From positions 62,001-126,000 of the forward strand of contig AORU01000006.1 in assembly GCA_000344275.1 (NCBI GenBank): a stretch of 64,000 nt of DNA, in the 5' to 3' direction. The translations under genes and the position numbers were made by a program. This stretch comes from Streptococcus oralis subsp. tigurinus AZ_3a (GTDB lineage Bacteria; Bacillota; Bacilli; Lactobacillales; Streptococcaceae). Of the stretch, positions 19,909 to 29,444 are shown piece after piece (the first letter of the stretch is position 1; each line of letters begins with the position of its first letter). The notes under the pieces were generated by a model. That model had not been told where the DNA came from and did not search any database. It worked only from the letters and a program-made list of their open reading frames with translations.

Positions 19909-21601
19909 GGAACTTCACCCCCAACATCTCATGATTGCTCTTACCAGCTGGTACCATCGGTAAAACCTGTTCCTTACGAGAAATATCCACCTCGATAAAC
20001 ATGGGCACATCCTCCAGAATGACTTCTAGATCCTTCTCTAGCGTCTCCGGATTATCAAATTTATAGTTTTTGATGCCGTAAGCCTGTGCCATCAACTGGA
20101 AATCAGGAAGTGTATCAAAGACTGACTCGGAAGTTCTACCCTCATAGAAGGATTCCTGCCACTGACGAACCATTCCTAGTGAGTGGTTATTCAACATGAC
20201 AACCTTAATCGGTACCTTGTAAATGTTCAAAATAGCTAGTTCCTGATTGGTCATCTGGAAGCCACCATCACCGACAAAAAGGATGACTTCTTTTTCCGGA
20301 TTGGCAATCTTAGCACCGATTGCTGCAGGAACTCCAAATCCCATGGTACCTAAACCACCTGAAGTGACTAACTGGCGCTCATTTTGGTAAGGATAATACT
20401 GAGCCGTCCACATTTGGTGTTGACCAACGTCAGTTACAACAATGGCATCCCCATTCGTCAACTCACCGATGCGTTCAATAACGGCCTGCGGTTGAACCAC
20501 ACGTTCTTTCTTATCATAAGAACGAACTCGATTCTTGTCCTTGGTGACTTTTTCAATCCATTTCTCAGTATTGTTATGAACAGTTGGTTCTGCTAAAAGC
20601 ATCTGCAAGGCTTTCTTAGCATCGCCCACCACAGGAATATCTGCTCTGATAATCTTGCCAATCTCAGCTGGGTCAATATCAATGTGGGCAACCTTAGCAT
20701 TCTTCGCAAAGGTCTTAGGATTTCCAGTCAAGCGGTCATCGAAACGGCAACCAATACTAATCATAAAGTCGGCTTCCGTCATGGCAATATTAGCTGCGAA
20801 AGACCCGTGCATGCCTCCCATTCCAAGAAAGAGCGGATGATTCGTTGCAATCGTACCTTGTCCTAAAAGACTGGTCACGACTGGAATTTGGTAGCGTTCT
20901 GCAAACTCATTGAGTTCTGTAGCTGCTTCTGCATAACTAACTCCACCACCTGCTAATAAAACAGGTTTCTTGGCTTTTGACAATTGCTTCAAGATTTTCT
21001 TGATTTGCATGTCATTTGGCTCCAGAGTCGGCTGATAGCTTGGCAAATTCACTTCGGGTGAATAGATGAAATCTGTCTCTAAGGCAGATACGTCTTTTGG
21101 TAGGTCAATCACGACAGGCCCTGGACGACCTGTCGTTGCGATATGAACAGCTTCCGTAATGATGCGAGGAATATCTGCCGTCTCACGAACTTGGTAATTG
21201 TACTTAGTGATTGGCATGGTAATTCCCACGATATCCGCCTCCTGAAAGGCATCCTTCCCAATCCCTGCTCGCGCCACCTGACCCGTAAAGACCAAAAGGG
21301 GAACGCTATCGCTCATGGCATCTGCAATCCCTGTAATGGCATTTGTAGCTCCCGGTCCACTCGTGACGACAGCAACACCCAACTTTCCAGTTGATTTGGC
21401 ATATCCTTCAGCTTCGTGCAAACAACCTTGCTCATGGCGTCCTAAAATGTGACGAATACCTTTAAAATTGTATATCGCATCATACAAAGGTAAGACTGCA
21501 CCACCAGGATAGCCAAATATGGTATCAATTCCTAAATCACGAAGTGTTTCCAAAACTAGATCCGACCCCGTCTTAGGAGATTCTAAACTGATTTTCTCCA
21601 T
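19901..21601 (-). CDS. ilvB: Acetolactate synthase large (catalytic) subunit
   Basis: A 566-residue ThDP enzyme that condenses pyruvate with pyruvate or 2-oxobutanoate, the first shared step of valine, leucine and isoleucine synthesis. The catalytic Glu is E57 in GRHEQGC; the FAD/ThDP central region follows, and the ThDP motif begins GDGGFQM and ends near MLNN. The start follows GAAAGGGG. Its promoter has a CodY-like operator upstream, so it should be repressed when branched-chain amino acids and GTP are plentiful. It heads the ilvBNC operon. Confidence 0.97.
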   Translation of the reverse strand: MEKISLESPKTGSDLVLETLRDLGIDTIFGYPGGAVLPLYDAIYNFKGIRHILGRHEQGCLHEAEGYAKSTGKLGVAVVTSGPGATNAITGIADAMSDSVPLLVFTGQVARAGIGKDAFQEADIVGITMPITKYNYQVRETADIPRIITEAVHIATTGRPGPVVIDLPKDVSALETDFIYSPEVNLPSYQPTLEPNDMQIKKILKQLSKAKKPVLLAGGGVSYAEAATELNEFAERYQIPVVTSLLGQGTIATNHPLFLGMGGMHGSFAANIAMTEADFMISIGCRFDDRLTGNPKTFAKNAKVAHIDIDPAEIGKIIRADIPVVGDAKKALQMLLAEPTVHNNTEKWIEKVTKDKNRVRSYDKKERVVQPQAVIERIGELTNGDAIVVTDVGQHQMWTAQYYPYQNERQLVTSGGLGTMGFGVPAAIGAKIANPEKEVILFVGDGGFQMTNQELAILNIYKVPIKVVMLNNHSLGMVRQWQESFYEGRTSESVFDTLPDFQLMAQAYGIKNYKFDNPETLEKDLEVILEDVPMFIEVDISRKEQVLPMVPAGKSNHEMLGVKFHA

Positions 21602-21639
21602 TGTTCCCCTTTCTCTTCTCTTAAAAATAGCTTGTTACT

Positions 21640-21667
21640 ATCATACCATTTTTTCAAAAATTTTCAA
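21640..21667 (-). promoter_or_regulatory. ilvB promoter
   Basis: Minus strand TTGAAA (21662-21667) and TATGAT (21640-21645) with a 16-base spacer; the leader is about 30 bases, too short for a T-box. Confidence 0.65.
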
Positions 21668-21679
21668 GATAAAAGAAGC

Positions 21680-21694
21680 AATTTTCTGAATTTT
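21680..21694 (-). promoter_or_regulatory. CodY-like operator upstream of ilvB
   Basis: The minus strand reads AAAATTCAGAAAATT, 13 of 15 matches to the CodY consensus AATTTTCWGAAAATT. It lies 12 bases upstream of the ilvB -35. CodY control of ilv genes is established in Firmicutes; the site itself is a prediction. Confidence 0.65.
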
Positions 21695-21778
21695 CTATCT
21701 AAAGGTGTATTTATGAACTTTTTTATCATTTTTATTAACATATCATCAAAATAAGGAACTTTTCCTTACTTTCATTTA

Positions 21779-21890
21779 TTAAATCAGTCTAATTTCTTCG
21801 TACATGGGATGTAAGTTGGCAAGATTTTCATTTAATTCCTAAATTTCCATAATATATTCAGCAGATATGCGTGCAATAAAGGTAATAAAA
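21779..21890 (-). pseudogene. Possible remnant of a coding sequence between fusA and ilvB
   Basis: In this 330-base gap, one minus-strand frame reads like protein: about 13 codons ending RISAEYIMEI, an in-frame TAG, then ELNENLANLHPMYEEIRLI and a TAA at 21779. No start codon with a ribosome site is visible, and the frame runs into the fusA terminator. It looks like the 3' remnant of a decayed gene; I do not recognise the family. Chance coding character cannot be excluded. The rest of the gap holds the ilvB promoter, the CodY-like box and a small palindrome AAGGAACTTTTCCTT. Confidence 0.3.
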
Positions 21891-21916
21891 AAGGAAGCCA
21901 CCAAGTGACTTCCTTC
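21884..21916 (-). terminator. fusA terminator
   Basis: Minus strand stem AAGGAAGTCAC / GTGGCTTCCTT with a three-base loop followed by TTTTTTATT. Confidence 0.85.
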
Positions 21917-21931
21917 TATTGCGAAGACAGA

Positions 21932-24013
21932 TTATTCTTCACCTTTGTTTTTCTTAATGATTTCTTCTTGTACTGACTTAGGTACATCTTCATAGTGGTC
22001 AAATACCATCATGAATGTACCACGTCCTTGAGATGCAGAACGAAGAACTGTTGCATAACCGAACATTTCAGCAAGTGGAACGTAAGCACGAACGATTTGG
22101 CTGTTACCGTGTGCTTCCATACCATCTACACGTCCACGACGAGCAGTTACGTGACCCATAACATCACCAAGGTTTTCTTCTGGAACAGTGATTGTTACAA
22201 GCATCATTGGTTCAAGGATAGCTGGTTGTGCAGTCTTAGTAGCTTCTTTAAGTGCAAGAGATGCAGCAATCTTGAAGGCAGTTTCAGATGAGTCGACATC
22301 GTGGTATGAACCATCGTAAAGTTTAGCTTTAACGTCAACAATTGGGTAACCTGCAAGAACACCGTTAGCCATTGCTTCTACAAGACCTTTTTCAACCGCT
22401 GGGATAAATTCACGAGGAACCACACCACCGACGATTGCGTTTTCAAATTCGAATCCTTTACCTTCTTCGTTTGGAGTAAATTCAATCCATACATCACCGA
22501 ATTGACCTTTACCACCAGACTGACGTTTGAAGAATCCACGTGCTTGAGTAGAAGCGCGGAATGTTTCACGGTAAGATACTTGAGGAGCACCTACGTTCGC
22601 TTCAACTTTAAACTCACGACGCATACGGTCAACAAGGACGTCAAGGTGAAGCTCACCCATACCAGAGATAACTGTTTCACCAGTTTCAACGTTTGTTTCA
22701 ACGCGGAATGTTGGATCTTCTTCAGCCAATTTTTGAAGAGCGATACCCATCTTGTCTTGGTCTGCTTTAGATTTTGGCTCAACCATCAATTGGATAACTG
22801 GTTCTGGAACGTCGATTGATTCAAGGATGATTTTAGCTTTTTCATCAGTCAATGAGTCACCAGTTGTCGTATCTTTCAAACCAACGGCAGCAGCGATATC
22901 ACCTGAGTAAACAGTGTCGATTTCTTTACGGCTGTTAGCGTGCATTTGAAGGATACGTCCGATACGTTCACGTTTACCTTTAGAAGTATTCAATACGTAT
23001 GAACCTGATTGAAGAACACCTGAGTAAACACGGAAGAATGTCAAACGACCTACGAATGGGTCTGTCATGATCTTGAAGGCAAGAGCTGCAAATGGCTCTT
23101 CATCAGATGCTGGACGAGTTTCTTCTTCATCTGTATCTGGGTTAACACCTTTGATTGCTGGGATGTCAAGTGGGCTTGGAAGGTAGTCGATAACCGCATC
23201 AAGCATCAATTGAACACCTTTGTTTTTGAAGGCAGAACCACACAATACTGGGAAGAATTCAACATTGATAGTAGCTTTACGGATACCCGCTTTCAATTCT
23301 TCGTTAGTGATTTCTTCACCTTCGAGGTATTTCATCATCAAATCTTCATCAGTTTCAGCAACTGCTTCGATCAATTTTTCACGGTATTCTTGTGCTTGTT
23401 CAAGATATTCAGCTGGAATATCCTCTTCAAGGATATCTGTACCAAGGTCGTTTGTATAGATTTCAGCTTTCATCTTGATCAAGTCGATGATACCACGGAA
23501 ATCATCTTCAGCACCGATTGGCAATTGGATTGGGTGTGCATTTGCTTGAAGACGGTCGTGAAGTGTGCTTACTGAGTAAAGGAAGTCAGCACCGATTTTG
23601 TCCATTTTGTTGGCAAATACGATACGTGGAACTCCGTACTCAGTTGCTTGACGCCAAACTGTTTCAGTTTGAGGCTCAACACCTGATTGTGAGTCAAGAA
23701 CGGTAACCGCACCGTCCAATACACGAAGAGAACGTTGTACTTCGATTGTGAAGTCCACGTGTCCTGGTGTGTCGATGATGTTTACGCGGTGGTTATTCCA
23801 TTGAGCTGTTGTCGCAGCAGATGTGATAGTGATACCACGTTCTTGCTCTTGCTCCATCCAGTCCATTTGTGACGCACCTTCGTGAGTTTCACCGATTTTG
23901 TGGATTTTACCAGTGTAGTAAAGAATACGCTCAGTAGTTGTTGTTTTACCGGCATCGACGTGAGCCATGATACCGATATTACGAGTTTTTTCAAGTGAAA
24001 ATTCGCGTGCCAT
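21932..24013 (-). CDS. fusA: Translation elongation factor G
   Basis: A 693-residue GTPase that drives ribosomal translocation. G1 is AHVDAGKTT (17-25), G3 DTPGHVDF and G4 NKMDKIG; domains II to V are complete, ending in a Lys/Glu-rich tail. It is third in the rpsL-rpsG-fusA order, but a terminator-like hairpin and a TATAAT lie in the 387-base gap from rpsG. Separate transcription is therefore possible. The start at 24013 follows TAGGAG at a slightly long spacing. Confidence 0.98.
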   Translation of the reverse strand: MAREFSLEKTRNIGIMAHVDAGKTTTTERILYYTGKIHKIGETHEGASQMDWMEQEQERGITITSAATTAQWNNHRVNIIDTPGHVDFTIEVQRSLRVLDGAVTVLDSQSGVEPQTETVWRQATEYGVPRIVFANKMDKIGADFLYSVSTLHDRLQANAHPIQLPIGAEDDFRGIIDLIKMKAEIYTNDLGTDILEEDIPAEYLEQAQEYREKLIEAVAETDEDLMMKYLEGEEITNEELKAGIRKATINVEFFPVLCGSAFKNKGVQLMLDAVIDYLPSPLDIPAIKGVNPDTDEEETRPASDEEPFAALAFKIMTDPFVGRLTFFRVYSGVLQSGSYVLNTSKGKRERIGRILQMHANSRKEIDTVYSGDIAAAVGLKDTTTGDSLTDEKAKIILESIDVPEPVIQLMVEPKSKADQDKMGIALQKLAEEDPTFRVETNVETGETVISGMGELHLDVLVDRMRREFKVEANVGAPQVSYRETFRASTQARGFFKRQSGGKGQFGDVWIEFTPNEEGKGFEFENAIVGGVVPREFIPAVEKGLVEAMANGVLAGYPIVDVKAKLYDGSYHDVDSSETAFKIAASLALKEATKTAQPAILEPMMLVTITVPEENLGDVMGHVTARRGRVDGMEAHGNSQIVRAYVPLAEMFGYATVLRSASQGRGTFMMVFDHYEDVPKSVQEEIIKKNKGEE

Positions 24014-24065
24014 GAGGTTTGTTTCTCCTATTTATTTTAATTTCTATTCTATTATAACACGATTT

Positions 24066-24097
24066 TAATAAAAACGGATAGGCAGGACCTACCCGTT
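24066..24097 (-). terminator. Terminator-like hairpin between rpsG and fusA
   Basis: Minus strand stem ACGGGTAGG / CCTATCCGT followed by TTTTATT. A TATAAT about 15 bases further downstream may start a separate fusA transcript. Confidence 0.65.
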
Positions 24098-24126
24098 CTC
24101 AATGTTTTCATGTTATTGTTGGTTTC

Positions 24127-24185
24127 AACTTACGAGCTGGTAAGTTGAGTTGAACTCGAGCTAAAGTTAATTAGCCGAGTTGAGC
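24127..24185. repeat. Paired hairpins in the rpsG-fusA gap
   Basis: CAACTTAC / GTAAGTTG form an 8-base stem with a six-base loop. Immediately after, AACTCG-GCTAA pairs with TTAGC-CGAGTT. Together they make a strongly structured segment next to the tandem repeat units. Confidence 0.5.
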
Positions 24186-24369
24186 CGGAACGGGATGCTG
24201 TGTGAAAAAGATAAACTTCTTTGTATTCGTCGAATACTGCGTCAGTTTCCTATTTTCACCTTGCATTCTTACCGTTCCTAGCATCATAATTGAACTCGGG
24301 CTGAAAGCTCGGAAAATAGATAAGCTTTCCTAGAATCTTTGATTCTGCGTCAAGCTTCCTAATTTTCAG
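24150..24369. repeat. Two tandem copies of a hairpin-forming repeat
   Basis: On the minus strand two diverged units each contain TGAAAAT-AGGAA, then GACGCAG, a small hairpin, an outer closing stem and TTATCT, followed by a CTTT-AGC-CGAGTTCAA segment. Unit A covers 24290-24369 and unit B 24150-24258. The inner stem is GAATC/GATTC in A and GTATTC/GAATAC in B. The outer stem is AAGCTT/AAGCTT in A and AAACT/AGTTT in B, so the base changes preserve pairing. No coding gene fits. It is probably a small mobile or structured RNA repeat. Confidence 0.5.
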
Positions 24370-24400
24370 TCGCTTTTTTAACACCCTCAGTATCTTATTC

Positions 24401-24871
24401 TTACCAACGGAAGTGTGCGAAGGCACGGTTAGCTTCAGCCATACGGTGAGTGTCTTCACGTTTCTTAACTGCTGCACCAGTGTTGTTCGCAGCGTCCAAG
24501 ATTTCTTTCGCAAGACGGTCTTGCATTGTGTGTTCACCACGAAGGCGAGCAATGGTTACCAACCAACGAAGTCCAAGTGTTGTACGACGTTCTGGGCGAA
24601 CTTCAACTGGGACTTGGTAGTTAGATCCACCAACACGACGTGCACGTACTTCAAGTACAGGCATGATGTTTTCCATAGCTGTTTCAAATACTTCAAGTGC
24701 ATCGTTGCCAGTAGCTTCTTTGATTTGCTCAAAAGCACCGTAAACGATTGAAGCAGCTGTACCACGTTTACCATCAAGCATAACGCGGTTGATAAGACGA
24801 GTAACTAGTTGTGAATTGTAAAGCGGATCTGGCAATACGTCACGTTTTGGAGCTCTATTTTTACGACTCAT
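24401..24871 (-). CDS. rpsG: 30S ribosomal protein S7
   Basis: A 156-residue primary 16S rRNA-binding protein that nucleates assembly of the 30S head. The sequence [22 protein letters not shown] and [19 protein letters not shown] are diagnostic. It lies 19 bases downstream of rpsL in the usual streptomycin operon order. Length is normal. Confidence 0.98.
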
Positions 24872-24890
24872 TTCTCTTTATCCCCTTTCC

Positions 24891-25304
24891 TTATGCTTTT
24901 GGACGTTTAGTACCGTATTTAGAACGGCCTTGTTTACGATCGTTAACACCTGCAGTATCAAGTGCACCACGGACGATATGGTAACGTACCCCTGGAAGGT
25001 CTTTTACACGTCCACCACGAAGAAGCACCACGCTGTGTTCTTGCAAGTTGTGTCCGATACCTGGGATGTAGGCAGTAACTTCGATAAGGTTACTCAAACG
25101 TACACGAGCGAATTTACGAAGGGCAGAGTTAGGTTTTTTAGGTGTCATTGTTCCAACACGAGTTGCAACACCACGTTTTTGTGGTGAAGAAACGTTTGTT
25201 TGAACTTTTTTATGACTGTTGTAACCAACGTTCAAAGCTGGTGATTTAGATTTTTCTACTTTTGATTTACGCGGTTTGCGAACCAATTGGTTAATTGTAG
25301 GCAT
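24891..25304 (-). CDS. rpsL: 30S ribosomal protein S12
   Basis: A 137-residue decoding-centre protein. [11 protein letters not shown] places lysines at 56 and 57, and [13 protein letters not shown] is intact. The residues commonly changed in streptomycin resistance are therefore wild type, with Lys56 present. It is the first gene of rpsL-rpsG-fusA, with a strong promoter and a leader of about 130 bases. Confidence 0.98.
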   Translation of the reverse strand: MPTINQLVRKPRKSKVEKSKSPALNVGYNSHKKVQTNVSSPQKRGVATRVGTMTPKKPNSALRKFARVRLSNLIEVTAYIPGIGHNLQEHSVVLLRGGRVKDLPGVRYHIVRGALDTAGVNDRKQGRSKYGTKRPKA

Positions 25305-25434
25305 CTACATTCTCCTGTGTTTTTTTATTTTTGGTGATGATACACTTGGTGACAGCTACCATCTGTGTGTACTTTTGCAACATTTGTCAGCACGTCCCTG
25401 TACACTTTTGAGAGACCAAAAGTAAAAAGTACCG
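25305..25434 (-). other. Structured rpsL leader
   Basis: The untranslated leader holds a long-range inverted repeat, GTGTAC and GTACAC on the minus strand, enclosing about 27 bases, and further self-complementary stretches. It may bind S7 or S12 for autogenous control, but no known motif is recognised. No small open frame with a ribosome site is evident. Confidence 0.35.
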
Positions 25435-25440
25435 TCTATT

Positions 25441-25470
25441 ATTATAACACAATTTTCCCTTCGTTGTCAA
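25441..25470 (-). promoter_or_regulatory. rpsL promoter
   Basis: Minus strand TTGACA (25465-25470) and TATAAT (25441-25446), both consensus, with an 18-base spacer. Confidence 0.85.
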
Positions 25471-25534
25471 GATATTTTTCATTTTTATTCTGATCTTTTA
25501 ACTCTTTGACACTGGCTTTCGCCGCTTTTCTAAA

Positions 25535-25562
25535 CAAAAAAAGGAGGCAATTTTGCCTCCTC
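25535..25562 (-). terminator. Terminator of the two-component/ABC operon
   Basis: Minus strand stem AGGAGGCAA / TTGCCTCCT with a two-base loop followed by TTTTTTTG. Confidence 0.85.
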
Positions 25563-25609
25563 CTTTCTAGTATAGATTTCCTTCAATTTAGCAATCATTT
25601 GAGTTGTTA

Positions 25610-27308
<1,699 letters not shown>

Positions 27309-27312
27309 AGAT

Positions 27313-28047
27313 TTATTTTACCTCGATCCGTTTTTTCAGTTGAATGACCAAGACACCAAAGAAAACTGTATAACCTAGTACAACCAAGGCAGCAAGAATG
27401 TTAAACTCGTGGTGCTCCAAATAAGTAGAGACAACCTGCATCAGTTGATAGGTTGGGGTCAGTTTTCCAATGGATTGGAGCCATTCTGGGAAGGAACTCA
27501 AAGGGAACCAGAGTCCACCGAGGACAGCCAAAGCAATGTAGGCAATATTTCCAATAACCGTCATCAGTTGGGCGCTGGGAAGCAAGCTCACCAATACCCC
27601 CATGCTGATAAAGACCACGCTTCCGACCAGCAAAACAACTCCAATCACCAACCAATCAAGCCAAGGCAGAGTAACTCCTCGAACAAAGTGACCAACCGAA
27701 AAGACAACTATAATTGATAACAAGAAAGTCAGCAGAGTACTGAACAATTTTGATACATAATATTCTACCATAGATACAGGAGAATGTTGAAGCAATTTTT
27801 GCCAGTTATTCGTCTTATCAGACTCGAGTGTGCTAGGGATACTGAAAAAGGCGCTTGACATGATACTAAAGAGCGTCATGGCAAAAAGATAGGCTTTAAG
27901 AACAATTTCTGGAACATCTGATCCTGACATCATACCAGAAAATATAAGGTAAAACACACTTGGAAGTCCGATGGATAGCAAGTAGTAGACGGCTTGCCGT
28001 TTCATCTGAATAATTTCCACTTTCATGAGACTTATCATATTTTTCAT
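27313..28047 (-). CDS. ABC-2 type transporter permease
   Basis: A 244-residue permease with six transmembrane segments and the ABC-2 pattern PLSSFPEWLQSIGKLTPTYQ near the C-terminus. The ATG at 28047 has GGAG seven bases upstream and is preferred over an in-frame TTG two codons earlier. It pairs with the ATPase encoded 12 bases upstream. Context with a two-component system suggests export of, or resistance to, a membrane-active compound. Confidence 0.9.
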   Translation of the reverse strand: MKNMISLMKVEIIQMKRQAVYYLLSIGLPSVFYLIFSGMMSGSDVPEIVLKAYLFAMTLFSIMSSAFFSIPSTLESDKTNNWQKLLQHSPVSMVEYYVSKLFSTLLTFLLSIIVVFSVGHFVRGVTLPWLDWLVIGVVLLVGSVVFISMGVLVSLLPSAQLMTVIGNIAYIALAVLGGLWFPLSSFPEWLQSIGKLTPTYQLMQVVSTYLEHHEFNILAALVVLGYTVFFGVLVIQLKKRIEVK

Positions 28048-28059
28048 CGTCAATCTCCT

Positions 28060-28935
28060 TTAATCTTGAGTCGTTTCGAAGATACTGTCTAAGAGAGTTC
28101 GATTCCGAACTTCAATTTCTTCGATCGTGCAGCCCTGTTCTTGCAAGGCTTTCCATACCTGGCTAGCTTCTTTGGTGGTGAAGGAAAGGGCATTTTGCTT
28201 GATTTCAATCTCTTGAACTTGGTCTAAAGTTCTGATAACTTCATGATAAGTTAGAGGTACCGTAAAATGTTTTTCTTGTTCTTCACCACGCATGGCATAA
28301 GGAGTCGTATCGCGAATCAATTCTCCCTTGTGGAGAACCAAAATGCGGTCAGCCGTATGCTCTACCTCTTCGATATAGTGAGAAGAATAGACAATGGTGA
28401 CACCATTTTTCTTTAACTGATTGACAATTTCCCAAAAATGCTGACGTGTCGAGGTATCCATTGCAGCAGTCGGCTCATCTAAAAATAGAATTTTCGGACG
28501 ACCTATTAAAGACAACACAAAAGAGAACAAACGTTTTTGCCCACCAGATAACTTGCCCGCTAGCTGATTTTTCTGCTTGTCTGAGAATCTCAGCAAGTCA
28601 TCAATTTCTTTGTCTGAAAGACTGTCGGGATAAAGTGACTTGAAAAATGATAGAAGTTCTTTCACTTTCAAGCTTTGAACAACTGCATTTTCTTGGGGTA
28701 AGACAGAAATAAGCTGCTTTAATCGAGGATCTGTTGGTGCAAAGCCTTGAATGGCGACCTGACCTGAGCTCATGAACTTGTCGCCCAAGAGGCAATCAAT
28801 CAAGGTTGTTTTTCCTGCTCCGTTAGGCCCGATCAAGGCGACACATTCACCATCGTTGATTTCAAAGGAGATGTTCCGCAAGATCTCCCTGTCTTTTATT
28901 TTCTTACTCAATTTCTCAACTTTAATCACAGTCAT
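28060..28935 (-). CDS. ABC transporter ATP-binding protein
   Basis: A 291-residue ATPase with Walker A GPNGAGKTT (36-44), signature KLSGGQKRLFSF, Walker B ILFLDEPTAAMD and H-loop YSSHYIEE. A C-terminal extension of about 70 residues follows the nucleotide-binding core. The start has AAAGGAG upstream and lies inside the end of the preceding small membrane-protein gene (14-base overlap), indicating translational coupling. Confidence 0.93.
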   Translation of the reverse strand: MTVIKVEKLSKKIKDREILRNISFEINDGECVALIGPNGAGKTTLIDCLLGDKFMSSGQVAIQGFAPTDPRLKQLISVLPQENAVVQSLKVKELLSFFKSLYPDSLSDKEIDDLLRFSDKQKNQLAGKLSGGQKRLFSFVLSLIGRPKILFLDEPTAAMDTSTRQHFWEIVNQLKKNGVTIVYSSHYIEEVEHTADRILVLHKGELIRDTTPYAMRGEEQEKHFTVPLTYHEVIRTLDQVQEIEIKQNALSFTTKEASQVWKALQEQGCTIEEIEVRNRTLLDSIFETTQD

Positions 28936-29116
28936 GAGATTCTCCTTTCAACCACTTCATTCCCATAGGGAAAACGACAAAAATCATAAACCCAAAACCC
29001 CAAGCACCACGAATGAATTGGCGAAGCAAGGTTTGGTCAAACCAACCAGTACACATTTCCACTAACCATACCAAGAGTGACAGGCCGATAAAGAAATAGA
29101 TGATTGCTTTTTTCAT
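28922..29116 (-). CDS. Small membrane protein (64 aa) of the two-component/ABC operon
   Basis: A 64-residue protein with two hydrophobic segments (about 5-20 and 37-54) joined by a charged loop, ending in a polar tail WLKGESHDCD. It overlaps the preceding small gene by four bases (ATGA) and the following ATPase gene by 14 bases, so it is embedded in the operon and very likely real. No family is recognised. Possible roles are a sensor partner for the DesK kinase or an accessory transporter subunit. Confidence 0.75.
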   Translation of the reverse strand: MKKAIIYFFIGLSLLVWLVEMCTGWFDQTLLRQFIRGAWGFGFMIFVVFPMGMKWLKGESHDCD

Positions 29117-29304
29117 TCCTCAAACTCCTTTTTCACATCTTTGACTAATTTCAAACCCTCTCTGACAAGCCAAGACATCATTCCAAAGCCAGCAAATAGC
29201 TCCCAAGGAAAATGATAGAAACCCTCGTCCAATCCTGAAAACATGAGATAGGTCATAACTCCTGCTGCTACTAAACTCACTGCGACAATCATTTTATTTT
29301 TCAT
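29113..29304 (-). CDS. Small membrane protein (63 aa), first gene of the two-component/ABC operon
   Basis: A 63-residue protein with an N-terminal hydrophobic segment, a second weaker one around FPWELFAGFGMMSWLV, and a basic/acidic amphipathic tail (KLVKDVKKEFEE). The ATG at 29304 has GGAGG eight bases upstream and is preferred to two upstream in-frame ATGs. A TATAAT lies about 27 bases upstream and a palindrome further out. Its shape resembles the following small protein, but no clear homology is seen. The function is unknown. Confidence 0.72.
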   Translation of the reverse strand: MKNKMIVAVSLVAAGVMTYLMFSGLDEGFYHFPWELFAGFGMMSWLVREGLKLVKDVKKEFEE

Positions 29305-29330
29305 TTTTTCTTCCTCCATTTCATACTTCA

Positions 29331-29396
29331 ATTATAGTCTTTTGAAGTTGGCGGAGCTAGATGCTTCTGTCACTAGGAAATATGACAAATGTCATA
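29331..29396 (-). promoter_or_regulatory. Promoter and palindromic operator candidate of the two-component/ABC operon
   Basis: TATAAT on the minus strand (29331-29336) lacks a good -35. A palindrome TATGACAAATGTCATA lies at 29381-29396, centred about 55 bases upstream of the -10. It sits right behind the fakA terminator and may be the binding site of the LuxR-type regulator. Confidence 0.5.
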
Positions 29397-29430
29397 AAAA
29401 AAAGAAAGTTGCAAAATCAACTTTCTTTTT
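29395..29430 (-). terminator. fakA terminator
   Basis: Minus strand stem AAAGAAAGTTG / CAACTTTCTTT followed by TTTTT. Confidence 0.85.
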
Positions 29431-29444
29431 AATCAATTAAATTT

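Noticed and set aside
21640..21771. T-box or amino-acid leader before ilvB
   Set aside because: The leader after the promoter is only about 30 bases, with no T-box sequence or specifier hairpin; the CodY-like box suffices.
24256..24552. 98-codon minus-strand frame overlapping rpsG
   Set aside because: It runs out of frame through rpsG and the hairpin repeats, lacks a ribosome site, and has no protein-like pattern.
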